Of a DNA stretch of 37,299 nucleotides, positions 1-7,095 are shown piece after piece. Position numbers and translations under genes: made by a program. Source of the stretch: an uncultured Lachnospiraceae bacterium (GTDB taxonomy: Bacteria; Bacillota; Clostridia; Lachnospirales; Lachnospiraceae); assembly GCA_944383835.1 (NCBI GenBank), contig CALWRE010000055.1, positions 1 through 37,299 on the forward strand, written 5' to 3'. The first letter of the stretch is position 1. Each line of letters opens with the position of its first letter. Below the pieces are notes generated by a model that was not told where the DNA came from, made no database searches, and saw nothing but the letters and a program-made list of their open reading frames with translations.

Positions 1-510
1 AACGATGGTGTATTCCTCGCGGACTAAGGTGTCGGACAGAGGATCATCGGTGCCGGAGCGCAGAGAAATCGTATCGCCGATTTTATAGTCCCCGTACATC
101 AGGAAGGCCTCGTCGAGCAGGCATTCGCTGTCGGTCTGCGGGAGCCTTCCTTCTGAAATATAATACTGGCTGATATCCCCGGTCAGGGACTGGACGGTGG
201 ACACGAGGGATTCCTCATCGGTTTCCAGAAAGGTGTCCACACTGTAGAGCCCGTAGGCTGCGGTCACTCCCTCCACATCCCGGATGGCCGCAAGATCGTC
301 CTCGCTGAGCCCCAGGGTACTGAGGACGCGGATATCCATAAAATTGGTGTCGTCGTAATATGCATCCGCAGACAAACGCATATCCGGTTCGGAGGCGCGG
401 ACGCCGGCGAAGAAGGCTACGCCCAGGGCTACGATAAAGAAGATCGAAAGGTAGCGGGGCAGAGACCTTCGTATTTCCATGAAGAAGTCTTTCCATTGCA
501 TTTTTGTCAT
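1..510 (-). CDS. ABC transporter permease, FtsX/MacB type (partial, C-terminus outside window)
   Basis: This is the first 170 codons of a membrane permease that pairs with the ATPase encoded just upstream. The protein begins MTKMQWKDFFMEIRRSLPRY, then has one hydrophobic segment (LSIFFIVALGVAFFAGV, about residues 21-37), then a soluble extracytoplasmic stretch with the weak similarity typical of MacB periplasmic-core domains. That layout, one N-terminal helix followed by a large outer domain, is usual for FtsX-superfamily permeases, which have further helices at the C-terminus. The start at 508-510 follows a GGTGA-type ribosome binding site, and only 4 bases separate it from the ATPase stop codon, so the two are surely co-transcribed. 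Substrate is unknown; related systems export lipids or peptides or confer antibiotic tolerance. The rest of the gene lies beyond the left edge. Confidence 0.85.
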   Translation of the reverse strand, partial: MTKMQWKDFFMEIRRSLPRYLSIFFIVALGVAFFAGVRASEPDMRLSADAYYDDTNFMDIRVLSTLGLSEDDLAAIRDVEGVTAAYGLYSVDTFLETDEESLVSTVQSLTGDISQYYISEGRLPQTDSECLLDEAFLMYGDYKIGDTISLRSGTDDPLSDTLVREEYTIV

Positions 511-514
511 ACTA

Positions 515-1219
515 TCACCACTCGATCTTTTCTACCGGCATGGGGTCGGGATTCAGGCGTATGCCGCTTGCACGGCCGTTTTTGATTTCAATGACGCGGT
601 CCGCCATAGGGGCGATGGCGGAGTTGTGGGTAATGACGATAACCGTCATGTTTTTCTCGCGGCAGGTATCCTGCAAAAGCTTCAGAATGGCCTTGCCGGT
701 CTGGTAATCCAGAGCGCCGGTAGGCTCGTCGCACAGAAGAATTTTGGGATTTTTGGCCAGGGCTCTGGCGATGGAGACGCGCTGCTGTTCGCCGCCGGAA
801 AGCTGGGCGGGGAAATTGCCGGCCCGGTCGCCCAGCCCCACCTCGTTTAAGACGGTGCGGGCGTCCAGATGATCCTTGCAGATTTCCAGGGCCAGCTCCA
901 CGTTTTCCAGGGCTGTCAGATTGGGAACCAGGTTATAGAACTGGAAGACAAAGCCGATGTCCTCTCTCCGGTAGCGGGTCAGCTGCTTTTCGGTAAAAGC
1001 AGTGATATCGGTGCCGTCCACCGTGATGATTCCGGAAGTGGCTTTGTCCATGCCGCCCAGGATATTCAGGACGGTAGTCTTTCCGGCTCCGCTGGGGCCG
1101 ACGATTACGACAAATTCTCCCTTGTTGATATCAAAATTGATGCCGTCGACGGCATTGATCGTAACTTCGCCCATTTGATAGACTTTTTTAACATTTTTAC
1201 AACTGACAAAAGCGCTCAT
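515..1219 (-). CDS. ABC transporter ATP-binding protein (LolD/MacB family)
   Basis: The 234-residue cytoplasmic ATPase energises the FtsX-type permease encoded next to it. All nucleotide-binding motifs are visible: Walker [10 protein letters not shown] at residues 41-49, a Q-loop ([18 protein letters not shown]), the signature LSGGEQQR, Walker B with DEPTGALD, and the H-loop histidine in VITHN. Length and the FQFYNL and DEPTGALD wording are characteristic of the MacB/LolD branch. It is transcribed leftwards, back to back with perR. A PerR-box-like sequence at 1296-1310 lies about 77 bp upstream of its start codon, so control by peroxide stress is possible but not shown. Confidence 0.93.
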   Translation of the reverse strand: MSAFVSCKNVKKVYQMGEVTINAVDGINFDINKGEFVVIVGPSGAGKTTVLNILGGMDKATSGIITVDGTDITAFTEKQLTRYRREDIGFVFQFYNLVPNLTALENVELALEICKDHLDARTVLNEVGLGDRAGNFPAQLSGGEQQRVSIARALAKNPKILLCDEPTGALDYQTGKAILKLLQDTCREKNMTVIVITHNSAIAPMADRVIEIKNGRASGIRLNPDPMPVEKIEW

Positions 1220-1295
1220 GTGGTATCCTCAGCCCTGTTTTCGTGAAAAGAAAGCAGTTCTTTCTATAATATAATTCAGATGATTTAGAATCTTT

Positions 1296-1310
1296 GCACA
1301 ATTATTATAA
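1296..1310. promoter_or_regulatory. Candidate PerR box between the ABC operon and perR
   Basis: The 15-mer GCACAATTATTATAA matches 11 of 14 defined positions of the Bacillus PerR box TTATAATNATTATAA, with the right half perfect. It lies in the divergent intergenic region, 77 bp from the ABC ATPase start and about 57 bp upstream of the perR -35 element, so it could serve either gene. The site is inferred by comparison with a consensus from another genus. Confidence 0.5.
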
Positions 1311-1366
1311 CACCCCGCCCTGGCTTCGTGTGTGAAAAAACTATAAATTTCCTCTATTATTTTCTC

Positions 1367-1395
1367 TTTACAAATGGGAAGGAATCGATTATACT
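1367..1395 (+). promoter_or_regulatory. perR promoter
   Basis: TTTACA (1367-1372) and TATACT (1390-1395) are separated by exactly 17 bp, giving a predicted transcription start near 1402. An ATG at 1374 lies inside this spacer, so it cannot be the perR start codon used from this promoter. Confidence 0.75.
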
Positions 1396-1402
1396 ATAAC
1401 AG

Positions 1403-1417
1403 TAATTATTCTTATTA
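1403..1417. promoter_or_regulatory. Candidate PerR box over the perR transcription start (autoregulation)
   Basis: TAATTATTCTTATTA matches 10 of 14 defined positions of the PerR consensus. It begins right after the perR -10 element, a position where bound repressor would block transcription. The sequence AACAGTAA just before it also occurs just before the third box at 1895-1909. Confidence 0.55.
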
Positions 1418-1433
1418 TCAGGATGTGATTTTT

Positions 1434-1868
1434 ATGAGAACACTAAAGTACAGCCGCCAGAGGGAAAGCATCATGGAATTTCTTCGCGGAAGGGACGACC
1501 ATCCCACGGCGGACACCGTTTATATGAATATCCGTCGGGTTTACCCGAACATCAGTCTGGGAACCGTATACCGGAACCTGTCCCTGCTTGCCTCTCTGGG
1601 GGAGATCACCCGCATCACCTGCGAGGATGGGGCGGATCGTTTCGATGCGGTTACGAAGCCGCATTATCACGTGTTCTGCCGCCGGTGCGGCAGGGTGGAG
1701 GATCTGCCGCTTGCGTGGAGCAGGGAGGCGGACGAGGAGGCCGCCGGCCTTTACCGGGGGAGGATCGAGGGGCACTCCACCTGTTTTTTCGGGGTTTGTG
1801 CCCAGTGTCTGGAGAATGAAGCCGGAGAAGAAGAAAATGAAAAAAATAGCTTGACAGCCATGGCATAA
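1434..1868 (+). CDS. perR: Peroxide-responsive repressor of the Fur family (PerR)
   Basis: A 144-residue Fur-family metalloregulator. The winged-helix DNA-binding half includes HPTADTVY and ISLGTVYRNLSLL. The C-terminal half holds the metal sites. The five regulatory-metal ligands of Bacillus PerR have counterparts here: H23, D71, H77, H79 and D90. The aspartate at 90, where Fur proteins usually have glutamate, favours a peroxide sensor over an iron sensor. The structural zinc site is C82/C85 and C122/C125. I chose the ATG at 1434 because the longer reading frame would start inside the promoter. Known PerR proteins use iron-catalysed histidine oxidation to release DNA when H2O2 is present. 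The two rubrerythrins downstream are the expected targets, and a PerR-like box sits at both its own promoter and theirs. Confidence 0.9.
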   Translation: MRTLKYSRQRESIMEFLRGRDDHPTADTVYMNIRRVYPNISLGTVYRNLSLLASLGEITRITCEDGADRFDAVTKPHYHVFCRRCGRVEDLPLAWSREADEEAAGLYRGRIEGHSTCFFGVCAQCLENEAGEEENEKNSLTAMA

Positions 1869-1879
1869 TGTGGTATTGT
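1851..1879 (+). promoter_or_regulatory. Promoter of the rubrerythrin genes
   Basis: TTGACA (1851-1856) and TATTGT (1874-1879) are 17 bp apart. The -35 element lies within the last codons of perR, so rubrerythrin transcription begins right after that gene. Confidence 0.7.
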
Positions 1880-1894
1880 TAGAGCATAAAACAG

Positions 1895-1909
1895 TAACAA
1901 TTACTATTA
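1895..1909. promoter_or_regulatory. Candidate PerR box upstream of the rubrerythrins
   Basis: TAACAATTACTATTA matches 10 of 14 defined positions of the PerR consensus and sits a few bases after the predicted transcription start. Clostridial reverse rubrerythrins are known PerR targets, which supports the reading. Confidence 0.6.
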
Positions 1910-1940
1910 TTAAAAATAAAAGAAAAAGGAGAGTATCAGC

Positions 1941-2486
1941 ATGAAGAAATTTGTATGTACCGTATGCGGCTATGTTTATGAGGGAGAGGCAGCTCCGGAA
2001 GTCTGCCCCGTCTGCAAGGCTCCTGCCGAGAAGTTTAAGGAGATGGATGGAGAGATGACCTGGGCGGCCGAGCATGTGGTCGGCGTGGCGAAGGGCGTCA
2101 GCGAGGACATCCTGGCGGATCTGAGGTCGAACTTCGAGGGAGAGTGCAGCGAGGTCGGCATGTATCTGGCCATGGCCAGAGTGGCGCATCGCGAGGGCTA
2201 GCCGGAGAGCGGCCTGTATTATGAGAAGGCCGCCTACGAGGAGGCGGAGCATGCCGCTAAGTTTGCCGAGCTGCTGGGCGAGGTAGTGACCGACAGCACC
2301 AAGAAGAACCTGGAGATGAGAGTGGAGGCGGAGAACGGCGCTACCGCTGGCAAGGCGGATCTGGCTAAGCGGGCGAAGGCCGCTAACCTGGATGCGATCC
2401 ACGACACGGTTCATGAGATGGCCCGCGACGAGGCCCGTCACGGCAGAGCTTTCGCCGGCCTTCTGAAGAGATACTTCGGCGAGTAA
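1941..2486 (+). pseudogene. Reverse rubrerythrin interrupted by an in-frame amber codon
   Basis: The frame encodes a 181-residue reverse rubrerythrin: an N-terminal rubredoxin (C6, C9, C22, C25), then a ferritin-like four-helix diiron domain with [28 protein letters not shown] and DEARHG. Such proteins reduce H2O2 and O2 with electrons from NADH via rubredoxin. Codon 87 (2199-2201) is TAG, in REG-stop-PESGLYY, where relatives as I recall them have tyrosine (REGYPE). The reading frame is otherwise intact on both sides, with no second stop, so one base change from TAT or TAC explains it. Translation would end after the rubredoxin and first helix and yield an 86-residue fragment without a full diiron site. 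Options are a recent nonsense mutation, a sequencing error, or suppression. The ribosome site AAAAGGAGAG precedes the ATG. The intact rubrerythrin downstream may compensate. Confidence 0.85.
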
Positions 2487-2547
2487 TAGCAGGGGAAAGA
2501 CACTTACGAAAGAAGCAAAGGGATAGCAAGGATAAGGAGAAGAATCT

Positions 2548-3084
2548 ATGTCGAAATACGCAGGAACAAAGACGGAAAAGAATTTGATGGAGGCATTTTC
2601 CGGCGAGTCTCAGGCCCGCAATAAATACACCTATTTTGCCTCCGTGGCGAAGAAGGCTGGCTTCGAGCAGATTGCGGCGATCTTTTTGGAGACCGCGGAT
2701 CAGGAGAAGGAGCATGCCAAGATGTGGTTCAAGGAATTCCACGGCCTAGGCGACACCGCTCAGAATCTGGAGTGGGCTGCTGCCGGGGAGAATGAGGAGT
2801 GGACCCAGATGTATGCCCGGATGGCGGAGGAGGCCGACGCGGAAGGCTTCCATGAGCTGGCGACGAAGTTCCGCCTGGTGGCCGCTGTGGAGAAGTCCCA
2901 TGAGGCCCGCTACAATAAGCTGCTGGACAACCTGAAGGCCGGCAATACCTTTAAGGGCGACGCTCCCTTAGGCTGGAAGTGCCGCAACTGCGGATACATT
3001 TACGAGGGCGGGGAGGCCCCCGAGGTTTGTCCTTGCTGCGCTCATCCCAAGGCTTACTTTGAGAGAAAGGCCGAGAATTATTGA
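2548..3084 (+). CDS. rbr: Rubrerythrin (classical domain order)
   Basis: This 178-residue non-haem iron peroxidase protects anaerobes from H2O2. The ferritin-like diiron domain comes first ([15 protein letters not shown] with E20, then DQEKEH with E53 and H56, and helices with EEADAEGF and VEKSHEARY). A rubredoxin [Fe(SCys)4] domain follows at the C-terminus, with C145, C148, C161 and C164. Length is normal for the family. The start has a good site (AAGGAGAAG) about 9 bases upstream. It lies 61 bp behind the interrupted reverse rubrerythrin and probably shares its PerR-controlled promoter. A strong hairpin follows. Confidence 0.95.
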   Translation: MSKYAGTKTEKNLMEAFSGESQARNKYTYFASVAKKAGFEQIAAIFLETADQEKEHAKMWFKEFHGLGDTAQNLEWAAAGENEEWTQMYARMAEEADAEGFHELATKFRLVAAVEKSHEARYNKLLDNLKAGNTFKGDAPLGWKCRNCGYIYEGGEAPEVCPCCAHPKAYFERKAENY

Positions 3085-3117
3085 TGGCAAAGCGCCGCTG
3101 AATAATACTGCATAGAG

Positions 3118-3162
3118 AAAGAGCCGCATCCCGGTATGCTTGCCGGTTATGCGGCTCTTTTT
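3118..3162. terminator. Bidirectional intrinsic terminator between rbr and the response regulator
   Basis: AAAGAGCCGCAT (3118-3129) pairs perfectly with ATGCGGCTCTTT (3149-3160), with a small CCGG/CCGG stem inside the loop. A T-run follows on the plus strand and an A-run precedes it, so it can serve the convergent genes on both sides. Confidence 0.9.
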
Positions 3163-3186
3163 ATATGCCTATTTCTATGCCTGTTT

Positions 3187-3888
3187 CTATTCCGCTTCGG
3201 CCATCCGGTATCCGATTCCGATCTCGGTGAAGAAATACTGCAGTTCGGCTGGGTTTTCTTCCAGCTTGCGGCGGATATTGGCCATGTTGACGCGGAGGAT
3301 GCGGTTGTTGTCCGAGCCGGCATAGGGTCCCCAGATATGGGACATGATGGCGTCGTAGGTGACGACCCGGCCGTTGTTTTCCGCCAGAAAGACGACAATT
3401 TTAAACTCGATCTGCGTCAGATGGACGTCCTGCCCTTTTAGCGTGACTCGGTGCCGGTCCACATCGATGGTCAGATCACGGCAGTGAAAAATCCTCGGCG
3501 CCTCGGAGGCGGTCATGCGCCTGCTGTGGCGCATGGCGGTGCGGATGCGGGCCAGGAGTTCGGAAGTGCCAAAGGGCTTGGTGATATAATCGTCAGCGCC
3601 CAGATCCAGGGCGGCGACTTTATCCGCCTCCTGGGTGCGGGCGGAGATTACGATGAGAGGGGTGGCGGACCAGGAACGCAGCTGGCGGATAATCTCTACC
3701 CCGTCCATGTCCGGCAGGCCCAGATCCAAAAGGATGATGTCCGGGCATTGGGAGGTGATCAGGGACAGACCAGATTTGCCGGTGTGCGCCGTGGTGACCC
3801 GGCAGTCGTGGGCGGTCAGGCAGGTGGAGATAAAGTCGCAGATGCTTTTTTCGTCCTCAATGATTAATACGTTCAGCTTTTGTTTCAT
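3187..3888 (-). CDS. OmpR/KdpE-family response regulator
   Basis: The 233-residue protein has an N-terminal receiver domain with acidic pocket E11/D12, phospho-acceptor D55 in IILLDLGLPD, and the conserved lysine in YITKPF. A C-terminal OmpR-type winged helix follows, with the wording VVTYDAIMSHIWGPYAGSDN and ILRVNMANIRRKLE close to KdpE. It is encoded behind its sensor kinase with a 32-base overlap and has its own strong site (AGGAGGG). KdpE proteins activate the kdpFABC potassium pump in other bacteria. No kdp pump genes are in the window, so the target here is unknown. Confidence 0.9.
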   Translation of the reverse strand: MKQKLNVLIIEDEKSICDFISTCLTAHDCRVTTAHTGKSGLSLITSQCPDIILLDLGLPDMDGVEIIRQLRSWSATPLIVISARTQEADKVAALDLGADDYITKPFGTSELLARIRTAMRHSRRMTASEAPRIFHCRDLTIDVDRHRVTLKGQDVHLTQIEFKIVVFLAENNGRVVTYDAIMSHIWGPYAGSDNNRILRVNMANIRRKLEENPAELQYFFTEIGIGYRMAEAE

Positions 3889-4987
3889 GTTTTCCCTCCT
3901 CTCTGGGGAGCCGGAAAGAAAATTCGGCGCCGCTTTCTTTATTGCAGGCCTGGATGCTTCCTCTGTGGGCCAGGATGATCGTCTTGCAGATGGACAGGCC
4001 TATCCCCATTCCCTTGCGGCCGTCCACCGAAGCGCGGGGCTCCGAGGAGGCCGCGTCAAATATGGTTTCCAGCCGTTCCTGCGGTATTCCCTTCCCGTAA
4101 TCCCGCACGGCGAAAACGACGCTTTCGGGATCGCAGGTCACCGTCAGGGAAATGGGGGAGGGCCCTCTCCCATGGACGGCTGCGTTTTCCAGCAGATTGA
4201 TGATGACTTGCTCGATCAGGACGGCGTCCATCGGCACCATCACCGGCTCGTCCGGCACGCTGACCTGTACCTGGGCCTGGGGGTAGCGCTTGCGGAAACG
4301 GGCCACGGCCTCGGCGGCGACCTCCTCCACCAGCTCCGGGGTGCATTTCACGGTGGAGGTTTCGTTTTGGATCCGGGTTACGGAGAGCAGGTTTTCGACC
4401 ATGTGCAGAAGCCAGCGGGCGTCCTCGTCAATATGGCGCACCAGCTCTGTCTTTTCCTCCTGCGGCAGTCTTTCCCCGTTTTCCAAATAGGAGGTGCTGC
4501 AGCCGATAATCCCGGTCAGCGGGGTGCGCAGGTCATGGGAAATGGCGCGAAGCAGGTTGGCCTTCATTTTTTCCTTCTCCGCCTCGGCCAGCAGCTTTTC
4601 ATGCTCGGCCAGGGCCTTGGCCTGCGTTTTTAGGTGCGTCGCAGCCGCGCTGGTGGTCAGGGAAACCAGAAGCATGGCGGCAAAGGTGAGGGGATAGCCT
4701 GTGATGGTGAAATTCAGGGCGAAGGCGGGGTAGGTGAAGAAAAAATTGACGCAGGCCACGCCTACTATGGAAGCCAGGATCCCAGGAAGGTAGCCGGTGG
4801 TAAAGCGGGCTACCAGAACCAGGGCGGCCACATAGAAAAGGGGAATATTGGCCGTGCTGTCCGCGGCAAACCAATAGACAAAGGCCAGGCCGGTGGTAAG
4901 GAGCAGGAGGGTGGAAGTAATCAGCAGATTCTCTAACGGAGTCTGCTGCCGGAATAAATTGTTTTCAGCAGTATGTTTGTTGCGCAT
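3857..4987 (-). CDS. Sensor histidine kinase resembling the C-terminal half of KdpD
   Basis: The 376-residue membrane kinase begins with a short cytoplasmic tail, followed by about four closely packed membrane helices (residues 20-115, DUF4118-like, as in KdpD). A coiled linker comes next (ALAEHEKLLAEAEKEKMK), then the dimerisation box RAISHDLRTPLTG with phospho-accepting H151, and an ATPase domain with N-box INLLENAAVHG and G-box GKGMGIGLSICK. Full KdpD is about 900 residues with N-terminal KdpD and Usp domains; both are absent, yet the start has a clear site (AGAGG), so this appears to be a naturally short form. It pairs with the overlapping KdpE-like regulator. Confidence 0.88.
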   Translation of the reverse strand: MRNKHTAENNLFRQQTPLENLLITSTLLLLTTGLAFVYWFAADSTANIPLFYVAALVLVARFTTGYLPGILASIVGVACVNFFFTYPAFALNFTITGYPLTFAAMLLVSLTTSAAATHLKTQAKALAEHEKLLAEAEKEKMKANLLRAISHDLRTPLTGIIGCSTSYLENGERLPQEEKTELVRHIDEDARWLLHMVENLLSVTRIQNETSTVKCTPELVEEVAAEAVARFRKRYPQAQVQVSVPDEPVMVPMDAVLIEQVIINLLENAAVHGRGPSPISLTVTCDPESVVFAVRDYGKGIPQERLETIFDAASSEPRASVDGRKGMGIGLSICKTIILAHRGSIQACNKESGAEFSFRLPREEGKHETKAERINH

Positions 4988-5163
4988 TTTTTACCTCTGT
5001 GTATTCAGATCTTTAGCTGAATCCATAGATATCATACCCTTTTTGCGGGGGATATACAAGAGGAAAGATAAGTCTTCCTAAAATTGGGGATTCGTGTTAT
5101 AATAGCAGGGTAAAAATTTCTTTTTTATTGATATGTTAAAAAAAGAACGAAAGGGGAAGAAGG

Positions 5164-6000
5164 ATGGCCGCACAGATTCGCATTACAAAAACCCCGTCCT
5201 GGGAAATCAGGCTGAGGGCGGAGATGGACAAGCTGAGTATTTCAGAGAGGAAGGTCGCCTCCTGCATCGTGGCGGACAGCCAGGCAGTGCTGGGCTTAGG
5301 GATCTCCGACATCGCCAGGAAAAGCGGCGTCAGCGACGCGACGGTGGTGCGCCTGTGCCGGACCCTGGGATATAAGGGGCTGAAGGAGCTGAAAATAGCG
5401 ATTGCCCAGGAGCGGCAGACGGAAGGAGGGAGCAGCCGGCCCGACCGGTCGGTTACGGTGCAGGACAGCCCCAGAGATCTGAAGGAGAAGGTGATCTGCG
5501 CCTGCATGGAAGCCCTTCAGGATACGATGGATATGCTGGAGGACGATAAATTGGGAGAGGCCATTGAAGCGATGTACAAGGCGAAATACATCGATATCTT
5601 CGGCATAGGAGGGTCTGCGGCTGTGGGGCGGTCCGCCCAGCACAATTTCCGCAAGATCGGCGTCCGGGTCAATGTCTGCTCCGACATCAACCAGCACTAT
5701 CTTTTGGCAGAACGCTTCGGGCCGGAGGATGTGGCCCTGGGGATTTCCCTGTCGGGAGAGACGGAGACGGTCTGCGACGCCCTGGAGCGGGCCGGCTCGA
5801 AGGGGGCTACCACCATCAGCATCTCCGGAAACCGCAATTCCCGCCTGTCGAGGATAGCGAAGATCAGCCTGCTCTCCGCCTGTTCGGACCAGATGATGCC
5901 GGGGGACCATACCTATGAGAGGAGCGCCCAAATCGGAATCATGGATATCCTGTATGCCGGCGTGGCGATGAAGATTCGGGAGGAGCAGGAGGAAGGCTAG
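5164..6000 (+). CDS. MurR/RpiR-family transcriptional regulator
   Basis: The 278-residue cytoplasmic regulator has an N-terminal RpiR helix-turn-helix domain (about residues 15-85; ISDIARKSGVSDATVVRLCRTLGYKGLKELKIAI) and a C-terminal SIS sugar-phosphate-binding domain (about 130-250) with FGIGGSAAVGRSAQHNFRKI and the SGETETVCDAL loop. Family members sense sugar phosphates or amino-sugar derivatives. The ATG follows AAAGGGGAAGAAGG. A TATAAT at 5098-5103 lies upstream, but its -35 is weak. It stands alone between divergent and unrelated genes, so its target cannot be read from context. Confidence 0.9.
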   Translation: MAAQIRITKTPSWEIRLRAEMDKLSISERKVASCIVADSQAVLGLGISDIARKSGVSDATVVRLCRTLGYKGLKELKIAIAQERQTEGGSSRPDRSVTVQDSPRDLKEKVICACMEALQDTMDMLEDDKLGEAIEAMYKAKYIDIFGIGGSAAVGRSAQHNFRKIGVRVNVCSDINQHYLLAERFGPEDVALGISLSGETETVCDALERAGSKGATTISISGNRNSRLSRIAKISLLSACSDQMMPGDHTYERSAQIGIMDILYAGVAMKIREEQEEG

Positions 6001-6110
6001 GCAGCAAACCTTCATGCCCGCTGGCGCGGGAGCCGCGAGCCATGAAAGCCCTCGGATTGCTTCGGGCTTTCCGAGTAAAAAAGGCAGAGTAAAAAATCTC
6101 GGCTTTAGCA

Positions 6111-6139
6111 TTGACATTTCCAGATAAGAGGTATATTAT
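6111..6139 (+). promoter_or_regulatory. Promoter of the hemolysin III family gene
   Basis: TTGACA (6111-6116) and TATTAT (6134-6139) are 17 bp apart. The predicted start near 6146 gives a leader of about 85 bases that contains several palindromes. Confidence 0.8.
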
Positions 6140-6147
6140 ATCAATAA

Positions 6148-6164
6148 GTAGTTTTAAAAACTAC
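6148..6164. promoter_or_regulatory. Perfect 17-bp palindrome at the transcription start, candidate operator
   Basis: GTAGTTTTAAAAACTAC is an exact inverted repeat of 8+1+8 bases lying at the predicted +1 region. The position suits a repressor operator. Two more palindromes follow in the leader: GATATAAATATATC at 6172-6185, and arms CATATT (6190-6195) and AATATG (6206-6211) just ahead of the ribosome site. The cognate factor is unknown. Confidence 0.45.
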
Positions 6165-6230
6165 GTTATGGGATATAAATATATCGAAACATATTCTTCA
6201 TATGCAATATGTAAAAAGGAAGTGTTAAAG

Positions 6231-6902
6231 ATGAAGAGAATTGCAAAGCCCAAGGATCCCGGCAGTGCCATCACCCATTTTATCGGCTGGCTGATGGCCG
6301 TGTTTGCGGCAGTGCCGCTTTTAATGAAGGCCGCTTCGGAGCCGGATCGGATTCATCTGATCTGCCTGGCGATTTTTATTGTCAGCATGATTTTATTGTA
6401 TGCGGCAAGTACGATTTACCATACCTTTGATATTTCCCCCAGGGTCAACCGGATTCTGCGCAAAATCGACCATATGATGATTTTTGTGTTGATCGCCGGG
6501 ACCTATACGCCGATGTGCGTGATCGCCATCGGGGGCAGGCTGGGATATACGCTGCTTGCCATCGTCTGGGGAATCGCCATAGCGGGGATCATCTTGAAGG
6601 CCTGCTGGATCACCTGCCCCAAATGGTTTTCTTCCGTTTTGTACATTGGCATGGGCTGGGTATGCGTCCTGGCCTTCACCCAGATTCTGAACGCCCTAAG
6701 CCCTGCCGCCTTTGGCTGGCTTCTGGCCGGCGGCCTGATTTATACGGTGGGGGGGGTGATTTACGCCCTGAAGGTGCCGCTGTTTAACGCGAAGCACAAG
6801 AACTTTGGTTCCCATGAGATCTTCCATCTCTTTGTCATGGCCGGCAGCGCCTGTCACTTCATCCTGATGTATTCTTATGTGGCCACGATGCCATTGGGCT
6901 GA
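6231..6902 (+). CDS. Hemolysin III / PAQR-family membrane protein
   Basis: The 223-residue protein has about seven hydrophobic helices. It shows the PAQR zinc-site pattern: a serine and histidine in AASTIYHTFD, an aspartate in KIDHMMIF, and paired histidines in HEIFHLFVMAGSACHF near the C-terminus, plus the start SAITHFIGW. Members include bacterial YqfA/HlyIII proteins, whose natural role is poorly known; the haemolysin name comes from a Bacillus cereus homologue. The ATG at 6231 follows AAGGAAG. The longer frame reaching to 6111 begins in the -35 box and is rejected. Confidence 0.9.
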   Translation: MKRIAKPKDPGSAITHFIGWLMAVFAAVPLLMKAASEPDRIHLICLAIFIVSMILLYAASTIYHTFDISPRVNRILRKIDHMMIFVLIAGTYTPMCVIAIGGRLGYTLLAIVWGIAIAGIILKACWITCPKWFSSVLYIGMGWVCVLAFTQILNALSPAAFGWLLAGGLIYTVGGVIYALKVPLFNAKHKNFGSHEIFHLFVMAGSACHFILMYSYVATMPLG

Positions 6903-6973
6903 ACGTAAGCGATTTGTAAAGTTTTCGTAAAGAATTTTGCCGCAAGAAAGGCGGAAGAAAAAAATTTAGCTGA

Positions 6974-7002
6974 TTGCATAAGAAGGATGAGGATGGTATA
7001 AT
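6974..7002 (+). promoter_or_regulatory. Promoter of the S1-domain protein gene
   Basis: TTGCAT (6974-6979) and TATAAT (6997-7002) are 17 bp apart. The leader is about 85 bases. Upstream, three (C/T)GTAA(A/G) units lie at 11-bp intervals (6904-6931). Confidence 0.78.
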
Positions 7003-7095
7003 AGTCTCAGTCATTATATCTGTGCCGATATTCCCGCGGGAAAAGTGTTGGATTCAGGATATAAATGGAAATAACGGACTGAGAGGTAAAGCTAT

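Noticed and set aside
1374..1433. Longer start for perR
   Set aside because: The ATG at 1374 lies in the promoter spacer and the extra residues do not belong to the Fur family.
2199..2201. Pyrrolysine or selenocysteine-like recoding at the amber codon
   Set aside because: Pyrrolysine is known mainly in methylamine methyltransferases, selenocysteine uses TGA, and the position is an ordinary tyrosine in relatives. Nonsense mutation or sequencing error is simpler.
5075..5103. Promoter of the RpiR gene
   Set aside because: TATAAT is good, but the -35 at 17 bp (TTCCTA) is poor, so I did not list it as a supported feature.
6111..6230. Longer start for the hemolysin III family gene
   Set aside because: The frame begins in the -35 box, and the true ATG has a ribosome site.
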